From NCBI RefSeq assembly GCF_900129025.1, contig NZ_FQUM01000002.1, positions 496,001 through 560,000 of the forward strand: 64,000 nucleotides of DNA, in the 5' to 3' direction. Position numbers and translations under genes: made by a program. This stretch comes from Mariniphaga anaerophila (GTDB lineage Bacteria > Bacteroidota > Bacteroidia > Bacteroidales > Prolixibacteraceae). This document shows positions 17,715 to 25,985 of the stretch, piece by piece; within the stretch, counting starts at the first letter, position 1, and each line of letters starts with the position of its first letter. The notes beneath the pieces were generated by a model, which was given only the letters and a program-made list of their open reading frames with translations, did no database searches and was not told the DNA's origin.

Positions 17715-20177
17715 TTACTTGTAGAAATCGGCCATTACAAGCCTGATTTCGCTGTACGAATATTCGTTTCCCAACTTGTTTTTTACGTCGGCGCTATTTT
17801 CGTTCTCTTGCTTTTCCTGCAAGCACCGGGCAATAGTTTCGTAACGATCCCGATCAATGAGTTCGAAAATATCCAACTCGCCCCGGCTGACAAAATGCGA
17901 CAGATGCCCTTCAACGGTTGAAATTGCAAAATTGCGTTTCTGGGCAATCTCATTGGGCTTGAGTCCTTTTTTGAACAGTGCCAGCGTAATTTCCTTTGTG
18001 TTTAGCCCGGCAATTTCTACTTCTTCTTTGGCATTTAACGGAATATCCATTCCTTTTTTCTGCCGGAAATCAAGTATCAGCGCCAGAATATCCTGCCCGA
18101 ATTGTTCCATCTTTTTGCCGCCCATTCCTTTTACTTTTTTGAGCTCTGCTGCTGTGGATGGCAAAGATTCGGCTATTTCCAGCATCACTTTTTGCCGCAA
18201 TATTTGCGACTCTTCCATGCCTGTTTCCTGCGACTTTTTTTCGCGCCATTCAAGCAGTTGATTGTAAAATGCGGGGTGACTAATATTTAACGCGGCTGCC
18301 TGTTTTCTGGCTTTTGTTGCTGGCTTTTCAATGGAAGCGAGGGCGCGGGCTTCCAGGTATCCGCCGACAGAAAATTCGTTGGATGCCAATTCCAGGCCGG
18401 CGCGTTTTACTTTTATTTCGGTTTCGATTTGTCCGAGCAAATCAGCTATTCGTTTTCGTACTGCCCGGTTATCCGTTTCAAACCCCGACTGTTCAATCGG
18501 AGTTTCCAGCAGGTTTTGGAGTTTGTCCAGAAAATAAGCGGAGGCTTTTTGCAGCCTTTCCTGAAGTGGATGGTTTTTGTCGGCAAATCCAAATTCCGAA
18601 ACCAGTTTCTTTGTTTGTGGCCTGAATTTTTCTGCAATATCAATCATTTCCTGCTGTACCGGCAATAATAAATTTTTGAGTTCAGTTTGAAGATTTCCCA
18701 TGAGAGATGTTTGATTCTCTTCCCAAATTCTTAACAGGTAACCGATTGTTCTGGTGAGCGGTTTGAAATCGAACAGCTCGTTAATGAGCAGTAACTCGTA
18801 TTCTTTTCGGTGCTTTTCGAGCACTTCGTCATTTGGCTGGTTTTGCTCCACTCTGTGGGTGAAACTGGTAACCGTTTTGTCGTTAATAACGCTCTCCGGA
18901 TTAAGAGGAGTGCTCAGAACAAGTCCGTTAAGGCTTTTGCAACGACTGAGCGCCACATAAACCTGTCCGTGAGCAAACGACTGTTTTGCATCAATTATCG
19001 CTTTTTCAAAAGTGAGCCCCTGACTTTTGTGAATGGTAATTGCCCATGCCAGTTTTAGCGGATGCTGGAAAAAGCGTCCGACTACATCTTCCACTATTTC
19101 GCCGGTTTTTTCATTCAGATTGTACCGTGTGTTTTCCCACACGTCAGCCTCTACAATAATCGGTTCGGTTTCGTCAGGGCAAAGAACTTCAATCTGGTTC
19201 TCTTCAATTTGGATTACCTTACCAATTTTCCCGTTGTAATATCTTTTTTCAATAGAAGTGTCGTTTTTCAGAAACATTACCTGCGCTCCTGTTTTTATCT
19301 CCAGAATTTCATCGGCAGGGTAGGAGTAGTCTGGAAAATCGCCTTCCACCCTGCATTTAAACCTGTGTGCTTTGGTGCTCAGGCTTTTCAGGTGCTCGTC
19401 GTTAATGCGTTTTGCCTGGTAGTTGTGTGTGGTAAGCGCAATGTACCCTTCTTCGTCAGAAGGAGAGAAGCCGGGTTGGTACTGGTTGTTCAACAGTTGT
19501 AAGTCGTCTGAATCCATCTCGTTGTTGCGCACTTTATTCAACAAATCGATAAACTCCTGTTCGCTTTGGCGGTAAATGTGCTCCAATTCGATGCCGACAA
19601 AATCAGATTTTTTTAAGGCGTGGCTGCTGAAAAAATATCCGGTTTCGTAATATTTTCCAAGAATGTTCCAGTCTTCCTCTTTTATTACGGGCGCAAGCTG
19701 CTGCAGGTCGCCAATCATAAGCAACTGAACTCCTCCAAACGGGAGGTAGCGGTTTTTGAATCGTCGCAGTGTGGCATCAATGGCATCAAGAACGTCGGAC
19801 CGAACCATACTGATTTCGTCAATTACCAACAGATCCATGCTTCTGATGAGGTTAATTTTGTTGCGGCTAAAACGGTTGATTCGTCCGGTTTTTTCTGTTC
19901 CCGAAGTGGAAGAGAAGAAATCGGTTTTGACAGCGTTCTGCGGAATTTGTGGCCCAAACGGTAGCTGAAAAAAGGAATGAATGGTAACTCCGCCAGCGTT
20001 AATTGCAGCAACGCCGGTAGGGGCAACCACAATCATTCGCTTGGGAGACACTTTTCTCAGGTTTTTCAGAAAAGTGGTTTTTCCGGTTCCTGCTTTTCCG
20101 GTAAGAAACAGGTTTTGGTTGGTGTAGTTTATAAATTCGAAAGCAAGTTTTAGTTGCGGGTTATTTTCAAAGTGCAT
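17715..20177 (-). CDS. Pif1-like helicase with HRDC and HTH C-terminal domains
   Basis: From the ATG at 20177 the protein has 820 residues; the longer frame to 20237 has no family support. Walker A GKAGTGKTT (27-35), VAPTGVAA, Walker B LLVIDEISMV (117-126), and a C-terminal helicase segment (AWAITIHKSQGLTFEKAIID, ALSRCKSLNGLVL) place it with Pif1/RecD2-like 5'-3' DNA helicases. The tail carries an HRDC-like domain (STAAELKKVKGMGGKKMEQFG) and a helix-turn-helix (KKGLKPNEIAQKRNFAISTV) of the type at RecQ C-termini. The ATP-cone nuclease gene ends 76 nt upstream on the same strand, so they may share a transcript. Confidence 0.9.
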   Translation of the reverse strand: MHFENNPQLKLAFEFINYTNQNLFLTGKAGTGKTTFLKNLRKVSPKRMIVVAPTGVAAINAGGVTIHSFFQLPFGPQIPQNAVKTDFFSSTSGTEKTGRINRFSRNKINLIRSMDLLVIDEISMVRSDVLDAIDATLRRFKNRYLPFGGVQLLMIGDLQQLAPVIKEEDWNILGKYYETGYFFSSHALKKSDFVGIELEHIYRQSEQEFIDLLNKVRNNEMDSDDLQLLNNQYQPGFSPSDEEGYIALTTHNYQAKRINDEHLKSLSTKAHRFKCRVEGDFPDYSYPADEILEIKTGAQVMFLKNDTSIEKRYYNGKIGKVIQIEENQIEVLCPDETEPIIVEADVWENTRYNLNEKTGEIVEDVVGRFFQHPLKLAWAITIHKSQGLTFEKAIIDAKQSFAHGQVYVALSRCKSLNGLVLSTPLNPESVINDKTVTSFTHRVEQNQPNDEVLEKHRKEYELLLINELFDFKPLTRTIGYLLRIWEENQTSLMGNLQTELKNLLLPVQQEMIDIAEKFRPQTKKLVSEFGFADKNHPLQERLQKASAYFLDKLQNLLETPIEQSGFETDNRAVRKRIADLLGQIETEIKVKRAGLELASNEFSVGGYLEARALASIEKPATKARKQAAALNISHPAFYNQLLEWREKKSQETGMEESQILRQKVMLEIAESLPSTAAELKKVKGMGGKKMEQFGQDILALILDFRQKKGMDIPLNAKEEVEIAGLNTKEITLALFKKGLKPNEIAQKRNFAISTVEGHLSHFVSRGELDIFELIDRDRYETIARCLQEKQENENSADVKNKLGNEYSYSEIRLVMADFYK

Positions 20178-20253
20178 AACAACAAATGTTGGATTATTTT
20201 GAATGACGAATTTATGGAAGTCCGGGAAAAAACGCAAAACCGGGTTTCATCAA

Positions 20254-21093
20254 TTATAACAGGTTTTTAAGTTCATTCATCAGATTTTTGTGCTGCCTGC
20301 TGGTTAATTCAAAGGGGTCAACCACTTTTGGGTTTTCCAGTATCTGCCGACAAATAACAATGCCTTGTTCCATCAGAGCCTGTTTTTGGGCTTTTGTGAG
20401 GTAATGAAGAACGGTGATTGGATAAATTTTTTCGCGGTCGATAATGTCTTTCAACCCGTTGCCCAGTGGGTAATCCCAACTGAGCAGGTTAAGTCCGCAA
20501 CAAGTTCCGTAGGCAATGGCGTCTGATGTAAACCGCGTGTTGGTAGCAACCCAGCCGCCAAATTCGAACCCTTCGTATTCGCCCGATTCTTTTCTTTTTG
20601 CAATAATGTCGTCGACCCTGGATCGAATGTAAAGCGGCACCTGCACACTTATTGTTTTCCCGGGGCTCTGTCCGTATTTGCATTCAACAAAATATTGTAC
20701 TTTGTCGCGGGTTGCCACTACATCTACTTCGTGCGACACGCACCGTCCGTTTATAATTTGGCCAACTTCGGTGGAGTAGCCTTGCTTTTCGAGTATTTTA
20801 CCCATTAAATGTTCAAACGGAAAACCGGTTGGCCCAAGTTCCATAATTGCCTTCTTTAGTTTATAACGCGAGGCCACCTGTTTTTTCTTTTTCCGCAGCA
20901 GACCGAAAGCGCGGGAGTAAATTTTTTGAGTGGTAATTCCGTCGTAAATCCACGAATCAATTTCGCCGGCAACCTGGTGTACAATGCTCTCTTCTGCTCC
21001 GGCTCTTCGCAGCGAGCCTTTTAGTTTTTCAACGTCAAATGCTTCTTTTTCTCCGGATGCTTTTTTTATGATGATGTAGTGGTTGTTCTTCAT
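20254..21093 (-). CDS. ATP-cone domain fused to Mrr-like PD-(D/E)XK nuclease
   Basis: The 279-residue protein begins with an ATP-cone-like module (about residues 5-88: KASGEKEAFDVEKLKGSLRR, ITTQKIYSRAFGLLR), normally the nucleotide-sensing domain of ribonucleotide reductases and NrdR. It is followed by a restriction-endonuclease-like domain. HEVDVVA (Asp124) and FVECKYG (Glu137, Lys139) form the D...ExK catalytic core of Mrr-type nucleases. The fusion suggests a DNA nuclease gated by adenine or deoxynucleotide binding; this is inference. No methylase is nearby, so a classical restriction-modification role is unlikely. The helicase gene follows in the same direction. Confidence 0.85.
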   Translation of the reverse strand: MKNNHYIIIKKASGEKEAFDVEKLKGSLRRAGAEESIVHQVAGEIDSWIYDGITTQKIYSRAFGLLRKKKKQVASRYKLKKAIMELGPTGFPFEHLMGKILEKQGYSTEVGQIINGRCVSHEVDVVATRDKVQYFVECKYGQSPGKTISVQVPLYIRSRVDDIIAKRKESGEYEGFEFGGWVATNTRFTSDAIAYGTCCGLNLLSWDYPLGNGLKDIIDREKIYPITVLHYLTKAQKQALMEQGIVICRQILENPKVVDPFELTSRQHKNLMNELKNLL

Positions 21094-21355
21094 TTGGTAT
21101 TTTATTCAGATTAATTTCGTCGCGTAAAATATAGGTAACCCGGCCAATCCTGTTTTATTTTGGCAGAAAACAAACAATGCTGTTTCTGCTGTTTTGAAAC
21201 ACGGCGGGTTCCGAAACCCAAAAATAGGGGAATCAGTCCAATGATGAACCAATCTTACGGGTTTTCTTTTATTGATTGGGCTTCCGGCCCGGTTTTTAGT
21301 GTTTGTATTTTTGTTTGTGAAGAAACCACAGGACCGGAAAATTGAGGACGCTGGT

Positions 21356-21823
21356 TTAATGCTGTTGCAGCACGCATTCAATTTCTTTCAGGTGCAACTC
21401 CAGGTGCCACAAATAACCTTCGATTACCTGCTCCAGAGTTACTCTAGTACCTTCGAAGTTGTTCCACGTATTTTCAATTTTGTCCAGATTCAGCGAACAG
21501 ATAACATGTGAAAGGTGGCGATTGTAATATTTCCACAGAAAAACAAGGTTGTCCCAGTCTTCATCCTGATAATCTTGAAGAGAAATCCATAAGTCGTTGT
21601 CTTGCTGAAAATCGGGAAACACCAGCTTTTTGTTGTATTGTAGTCTGACAATCCGTTGGTGGTTGTTAGATGCAGAATCGACAAGATGCCCTACTACTTG
21701 CTTAATGGTTCGGTTTTGCCAGTTCTTTTTTTCGGTGAGTATTTTTTCCGGAATGGTTTCCAACACAGGAACCCATTTGTTAACTAATTCTGATATCTGG
21801 TTGGCGATAGTTGAGAATTTCAT
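21356..21823 (-). CDS. DinB-like four-helix protein
   Basis: The 155-residue protein resembles the DinB/YfiT metalloenzyme superfamily. It has four predicted helices and the spaced histidines expected for a metal site: GHLVDSASNNHQR near residue 45-55 and GYLWHLELHLKEIE near 137-147. Family members include thiol transferases and damage-inducible proteins of unknown role, so no reaction is assigned. The gene has an ATG at 21823, and 262 nt without a recognisable gene separate it from the nuclease downstream. Confidence 0.8.
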   Translation of the reverse strand: MKFSTIANQISELVNKWVPVLETIPEKILTEKKNWQNRTIKQVVGHLVDSASNNHQRIVRLQYNKKLVFPDFQQDNDLWISLQDYQDEDWDNLVFLWKYYNRHLSHVICSLNLDKIENTWNNFEGTRVTLEQVIEGYLWHLELHLKEIECVLQQH

Positions 21824-22124
21824 TTTCAGAAGTGTTTAAATTGAACAAAAAATAACAGAAATTCGTGCTGCTTGCGATGCGTTTATGTATTTAAAATTCA
21901 TTGTTTTACGCCTACTTTTTTAGGTTGTTCACAGGCCGTTGGTTATTTCTTGAGCTGATACAAATTACAACAAATCAATTAATTGTAGATCGCAACCGGT
22001 TGGAAAATGAGTGCTTTTTTTTGATTGCCCTTTGTTTGACAGTGCTTTGATGCTGAAAATTAAAATGAATGAAAATCCGGTTTTACTTTCATTTTGGTTA
22101 GTTTTGCGACGAAAAAGCAAAAAA
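21824..22124. other. 301-nt divergent intergenic region
   Basis: This gap lies between the DinB-like gene (minus) and the B3/B4 gene (plus). It holds an exact -7 element, TAGTTTTG at 22099-22106, 19 nt before the ATG at 22125, with no TTG at the -33 position. The frame of the B3/B4 gene is open back to 22011, but the upstream residues do not look like part of the domain. I see no RNA gene or repeat here. Confidence 0.6.
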
Positions 22125-22787
22125 ATGGTACCTGTTTCTATTTCACATGATTTGAAAATGCTTGTGCCGGAATTAACACTTTCCTGCATTGAGTGCGACG
22201 TTTTGGTGCAGGAAAACACTGATGCGTTGTGGACACAAATTAAGGGAAAAACAGATGAGATTGCCGCTTCGTTGAAAGTGGAAGCTATTTGCCGAATACC
22301 TGAAATAGCAGCATCGCGGCAGGCGTATAAAGTTTGTGGAAAAGATCCTGCACGTTACCGTTTGTCTGCTGAAGCGCTTTTGAGGCGTGTTGTTCAGGGG
22401 AAAGGGCTTTACCGGATAAATAACGTTGTTGACTTGCTCAATCTGGTGTCTGTCTCTTCCGGCTTTTCAATTGGCGGTTACGATGCCGGGAAAATATCCG
22501 GGAGTGCAGTTTTCGGCATTGGAAAGAAAGACGAACCTTACGAAGGAATTGGCCGTGGTGTTCTGAACATCGAATCGTTGCCTGTTTTTCGTGATGAAAA
22601 AGGTGCTTTCGGAACTCCGACGAGCGATTCGGTTCGCACTTCGGTAACAAAGGAAACCGGTCGGTTTTTAATGGTGATTATTGATTATGGTTCTTCTGAA
22701 AAGCTGGAAGAAGCAACCACTCTGGCGGTTTCGCTGCTCCGGAAATATGCAAACGCCGGTAATATCGAATTAAAAATTATACAATAG
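22125..22787 (+). CDS. B3/B4 tRNA-binding domain protein
   Basis: From the ATG at 22125 the protein has 220 residues and matches the stand-alone B3/B4 domain found in PheT (beta subunit of phenylalanyl-tRNA synthetase). Typical features are YKVCGKDPARYRLSAEALLRR, then NNVVDLLNLVSVSSGFSIGGYD. Stand-alone members are thought to act in editing or to bind aminoacyl compounds, but the role is not established. The stop codon abuts the ATG of the acyltransferase gene (no spacer), which shows co-transcription and probable translational coupling. Confidence 0.85.
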   Translation: MVPVSISHDLKMLVPELTLSCIECDVLVQENTDALWTQIKGKTDEIAASLKVEAICRIPEIAASRQAYKVCGKDPARYRLSAEALLRRVVQGKGLYRINNVVDLLNLVSVSSGFSIGGYDAGKISGSAVFGIGKKDEPYEGIGRGVLNIESLPVFRDEKGAFGTPTSDSVRTSVTKETGRFLMVIIDYGSSEKLEEATTLAVSLLRKYANAGNIELKIIQ

Positions 22788-23339
22788 ATGAAGAAGTTAA
22801 GTGCATTTTTATTGCGGCTGCTTGGCTGGAAAGTAAACGGTTTTGTGGTGCCCGAACCAAAATGTATTATAATTGGCGCGCCCCACACCAGTGCGTGGGA
22901 TTTTGTTATTTCTTACCTTTTTTATACCTCAATTGGCGGGAAAGCCAATGTGTTGGTAAAAAAGGAGTTTTTTTTCTGGCCGCTCGGGTATTTCGTGCGG
23001 AAAATGGGAGGAATTCCAATTGACCGATCGAAGGGTGCCAATGTGATTCGCCAGACGGTACATCTTTTTAATACGCGGGATTACATGCACCTAGCCATGA
23101 CGCCTGAGGGAACACGAAAACGTGTTGTGCGTTGGAAAGCCGGGTTTCATACCATTGCAAAACATGCCGATATTCCGGTTTACCTCGGAAGTTTCGACTG
23201 GGGCAGGAAAGTGATTTCTATTTGGGAAAAGTTTGAACTCACCGACGATTCCAAAGCCGACCTGAAACGGATGAAAGATTTTTATCGCGAAAAAGGCATT
23301 CAGGGAAAATTCCCCGAAAATTTCACCACCGAATATTAA
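22788..23339 (+). CDS. PlsC-like 1-acylglycerol-3-phosphate acyltransferase family protein
   Basis: The 183-residue protein carries the glycerolipid acyltransferase motifs: HTSAWD (HX4D, about residues 33-38), the PIDRS block near 76, and TPEGTRKR near 104. It is shorter than housekeeping PlsC and lacks a clear N-terminal membrane anchor beyond a hydrophobic first segment. It may acylate a lipid or lipid-like acceptor at the inner membrane; the substrate is unknown. Its ATG follows directly after the B3/B4 stop codon. Confidence 0.87.
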   Translation: MKKLSAFLLRLLGWKVNGFVVPEPKCIIIGAPHTSAWDFVISYLFYTSIGGKANVLVKKEFFFWPLGYFVRKMGGIPIDRSKGANVIRQTVHLFNTRDYMHLAMTPEGTRKRVVRWKAGFHTIAKHADIPVYLGSFDWGRKVISIWEKFELTDDSKADLKRMKDFYREKGIQGKFPENFTTEY

Positions 23340-23359
23340 CCGGGAGTAGAAAACATTTG

Positions 23360-23399
23360 TATGATGCGCTCGGCAACATCACCTGCCAGGCGCATCATA
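23360..23399. terminator. inverted repeat between convergent genes, possible bidirectional terminator
   Basis: TATGATGCGC (23360-23369) and GCGCATCATA (23390-23399) are perfect 10-nt complements. An inner GGCA/TGCC pair further closes the loop. It lies between the converging acyltransferase and creD genes. There is no strong T-run on either side, so intrinsic termination is only probable. Confidence 0.5.
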
Positions 23400-23419
23400 A
23401 ATGAATTAGACCTCGTTTT

Positions 23420-24742
23420 TTACTGGTTGTACCAATTTATTTTTCTGGTAAAAAACATGGTTAAAGCGAGCACTACAAACAGGCCGATACTTCCGGCTAA
23501 AAGCGCGTAAGTTTCCAATTGCATCAAAACAAAGATAAATCCGAAGGAGAAGGTCAATATCAATGTTTGTAAAATTGCGCTGCTCCATTTCTTTAAAAAT
23601 GTGTGGGAATAGAACAGCACCATAACTATTACTGCTACTGAAGAAATAAGGTACGCCTTGTTAAACCCGAGTTGCTCAGAGATGGAGAGCAGCAACAGAT
23701 AAAAAATGAGTACGGCAAATCCAACCAATATGTATTGAAAGGGGTGAATTTTTTGTTTGGTTATTATTTCGTTCAGAAAAAAGGAGAGGAAAATAAACAG
23801 GATAATAAGAATGGCGTATTTGGCTGCGCGGGTGCTTTTTTGGTAATGGTCGGCAACAGTTACTAACCGCACTCCAAAATCGGTGTTTGTAATTCTGTAC
23901 TCATCGTTTTTCCATTGTTGGGGGTAGTTTCGGTTGAAGTTGAGTACTTTCCAGTTTGCAGTAAAGCCGTTTTCGTTAACCGAATGCTTTAAAGGTAGAA
24001 AACTGCCAATAAATCCCGGATCGCTCCATCCTGCGTGCATGGCAACTTCTGTTGTTTCGCCCAGCGGTGCAAAACTTAAAGATTCTGATCCTTTCAGACT
24101 GAGGGAGAAGTTGAATTCAGCAGGAAAATCGTTGGGAGAGAGGTTGGTCATTGACAATGAAATGCCGTTTTCGCCAATCAATTTGTTCTCCATTCCAGGG
24201 GAAAAAGAATAGGTGGAATCGTTCCACGAAAAATCGACTTTATTGTTGATGCCTCTTAAATCGTTAATTGCTACCATTATTTGCGCTTTTTCCCACAAAA
24301 CATTTTCCTGGGGAATTTTGAGTGCGTTAAGACCGTCGATATTAAAATACCCCGATAGCTCTGTTTTTGACTCGTAAACCACAGTTTCGTAAATACTTCT
24401 TTTTCGCCTTTCGGGGAAAACTTCTGACTTTGCGTTTAACGTCTTCGGCAGAAAATAGCAGGTTTTGATTTCTTTTTTGAGCTCCCTGCCGTTGCTGTCG
24501 GAAATTCGCTCTATATACGGAACCGCAAGCACCGGTCCTCTGACTGTTTGCTCCAACGACCATTTCTGCATTATTTCGTGGGATGTTTCCTGCGCAGTGG
24601 CTTTTCGTTCCCGAATAAGGTCGATAATCATAAATTTCGGAACAAGTAATACGATGGCAATAATTCCGATGATAAAAACTTTTAAAGTGATCTGCCAGTT
24701 GATTGATTTTTGTTTGTCCTGAAAAGTTTCTTTTGTTTCCAT
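23420..24742 (-). CDS. creD: CreD family inner-membrane protein
   Basis: The 440-residue protein has one N-terminal membrane helix (about 17-42), a large periplasmic beta-rich domain with the conserved RGPVLAVPY segment near residue 74 and DLRGINNKVDFSW near 168, and a cluster of C-terminal membrane helices (about 305-435). This is the CreD/YfiN architecture, linked to envelope integrity and, in E. coli, to the CreBC response. Here it has its own promoter with a palindrome that matches one upstream of the membrane-protein/regulator pair, so the three genes are probably one regulon. Confidence 0.9.
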   Translation of the reverse strand: METKETFQDKQKSINWQITLKVFIIGIIAIVLLVPKFMIIDLIRERKATAQETSHEIMQKWSLEQTVRGPVLAVPYIERISDSNGRELKKEIKTCYFLPKTLNAKSEVFPERRKRSIYETVVYESKTELSGYFNIDGLNALKIPQENVLWEKAQIMVAINDLRGINNKVDFSWNDSTYSFSPGMENKLIGENGISLSMTNLSPNDFPAEFNFSLSLKGSESLSFAPLGETTEVAMHAGWSDPGFIGSFLPLKHSVNENGFTANWKVLNFNRNYPQQWKNDEYRITNTDFGVRLVTVADHYQKSTRAAKYAILIILFIFLSFFLNEIITKQKIHPFQYILVGFAVLIFYLLLLSISEQLGFNKAYLISSVAVIVMVLFYSHTFLKKWSSAILQTLILTFSFGFIFVLMQLETYALLAGSIGLFVVLALTMFFTRKINWYNQ

Positions 24743-24772
24743 GTTTCTTGTTTTTTAGATTATTTGCAAAGA

Positions 24773-24789
24773 GCTTTGAATTTCAAAGT
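24773..24789. promoter_or_regulatory. 17-bp palindromic operator, creD copy
   Basis: Read on the minus strand it is ACTTTGAAATTCAAAGC, 31 nt before the creD ATG. It matches the copy at 25736-25752 at 15 of 17 positions. Its left arm overlaps the -7 element of the creD promoter, the usual position for a repressor site. Confidence 0.65.
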
Positions 24790-24811
24790 TGATGATTAAA
24801 AAAAATTACAA
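24784..24811 (-). promoter_or_regulatory. creD promoter
   Basis: TTG (24811-24809, the last sense codon of the regulator gene) is followed after 17 nt by CAACTTTG (24791-24784), one mismatch from TAnnTTTG. The operator palindrome begins within the -7 element. Confidence 0.5.
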
Positions 24812-25102
24812 TTGTTTTAACAGTTGTTCCAGCGCGTTTAAATGGGTTTCAAATGCCGCAGTTCCGGCAGGTGTAATTTCGTAGGTAGTATTTGGCTTTC
24901 TGTTTTTAAACCGTTTAATAACCGTAATGTACCCTGAGTTTTCGAGCGATTTGAGATGACTTGCCAGATTTCCGTCGGTAACCTCCAGCACTTCTTTCAG
25001 GTGGTTAAAAGAAGCACTCGAATTTACCGAGAGAATTGACATGATTCCCAAACGAATTTTATTTTCGAAGGCTTTATTTAAATTATGTATGCTGCTTTTC
25101 AC
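24806..25102 (-). CDS. winged-helix transcriptional regulator
   Basis: A small winged-helix DNA-binding protein of 98 residues if it starts at the GTG at 25102. That start is 4 nt after the stop of the upstream membrane-protein gene and precedes the conserved NLNKAFENKIRLGIMSIL segment; the frame stays open to an alternative start at 25147 with overlap. The recognition region SFNHLKEVLEVTDGNLASHLKSLENSGYI and wing KNRKPNTTYEITPAG are typical of the MarR/ArsR-like HTH_27 group. Because matching palindromes lie at both promoters around it, it probably represses itself and creD. The ligand is unknown. Confidence 0.82.
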   Translation of the reverse strand: MKSSIHNLNKAFENKIRLGIMSILSVNSSASFNHLKEVLEVTDGNLASHLKSLENSGYITVIKRFKNRKPNTTYEITPAGTAAFETHLNALEQLLKQL

Positions 25103-25106
25103 GTTG

Positions 25107-25727
25107 TTAGTTGTTGTTTTTGCGTTCGTACCTGCGGTACATAACAATGCCGTAAACGATGTGAATCAGTCCAAATCCAACTGCCCACATGATTAATCCG
25201 GCCGATGGAATTAGTGCAGCCAGAATTCCCAGTGCTACCTGAATCAGTCCCATGAAAAAGATTTCCTGGTGCGTAAATTTGGCTGCGTTAACCAGTGCCA
25301 ATCCGTAAAAGATGAGGCATCCCGGAGCAACAAATTCAAAAGTGCCCTTTGAAAGAAACAGAAGAATGAAAACTCCACCTGCAAACAACGGTATTGCCAG
25401 GTTCAGCAGCAATAACCTTGAGCCGGGATTCCAGATCCTTTTGCCTGTTTTTACGGTTCTGCGCCAGGTGAGTAAAACTGCGGTAATTAATGAAAGGAGC
25501 AATATACACAGTGCAACTGCAGTAAGCTGCAGAGTTGTGTTCCCGTTAAAAAAGGCCGGAGGCGTAACTGTTGAGTAGATTAGCCTGTAAGCTACAAAAG
25601 TACCAATCAAAGCATAGAACCCGATTAGTACTCCCGATAACCCGCTTAACGAAAGAAACCTACTCGACTCTTCCATCATTTTTCGGATTTCTCTAATCTC
25701 AGCTAAATAATTTTCAGTGGTTTTCAT
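25107..25727 (-). CDS. six-helix membrane protein of unknown function
   Basis: The 206-residue protein has a charged N-terminus (about 25 residues) and about six hydrophobic segments (near 28-50, 68-88, 105-125, 130-148, 153-172 and 177-197). I recognise no catalytic motif. Similar proteins are commonly encoded next to this type of winged-helix regulator and creD in Bacteroidota, from general knowledge. It is first in the operon, ending 4 nt before the regulator start. Confidence 0.75.
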   Translation of the reverse strand: MKTTENYLAEIREIRKMMEESSRFLSLSGLSGVLIGFYALIGTFVAYRLIYSTVTPPAFFNGNTTLQLTAVALCILLLSLITAVLLTWRRTVKTGKRIWNPGSRLLLLNLAIPLFAGGVFILLFLSKGTFEFVAPGCLIFYGLALVNAAKFTHQEIFFMGLIQVALGILAALIPSAGLIMWAVGFGLIHIVYGIVMYRRYERKNNN

Positions 25728-25735
25728 TTTAAAGT

Positions 25736-25752
25736 ACTTTGAATTACAAAGT
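25736..25752. promoter_or_regulatory. 17-bp palindromic operator, regulator-operon copy
   Basis: Read on the minus strand it is ACTTTGTAATTCAAAGT, a perfect 6-nt inverted repeat with a 5-nt centre, 9 nt before the membrane-protein ATG. It matches the creD copy and overlaps the -7 element. Confidence 0.7.
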
Positions 25753-25775
25753 AAATGATTTTTCCTTTATTTCAA
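25747..25775 (-). promoter_or_regulatory. promoter of the membrane protein-regulator operon
   Basis: TTG (25775-25773), an 18-nt spacer and TTACTTTG (25754-25747), one mismatch from TAnnTTTG. The layout of -33, spacer, -7 and overlapping palindrome is the same as at creD. Confidence 0.5.
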
Positions 25776-25985
25776 TGCAGACTTCAAAATTTTATTGAAG
25801 TGCAATTGAAAAATTCATTACAAGAGCCACAAAAACTAAAAAGAAAGAGCGACCCAAAATTTTCGTATTCGCAGAATATTAGACTGGTGCGATTCGTTTT
25901 GTTGCATTTGTATGTATAAACAGGCAAATGACAAAGGATGCAAAACTGACATTAAAGCTGATAAAGCGAAGAAGTGTGCTTTTTG

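Noticed and set aside
20254-21093. A restriction-modification system
   Set aside because: The nuclease motif is present, but there is no methyltransferase or specificity subunit on either side, and the ATP-cone fusion is not typical of restriction enzymes.
21106-21381. Overlapping short frames on both strands between the nuclease and DinB-like genes
   Set aside because: Neither shows a recognisable domain, signal peptide or start context, and they are antisense to each other. I treat the 262-nt gap as non-coding.
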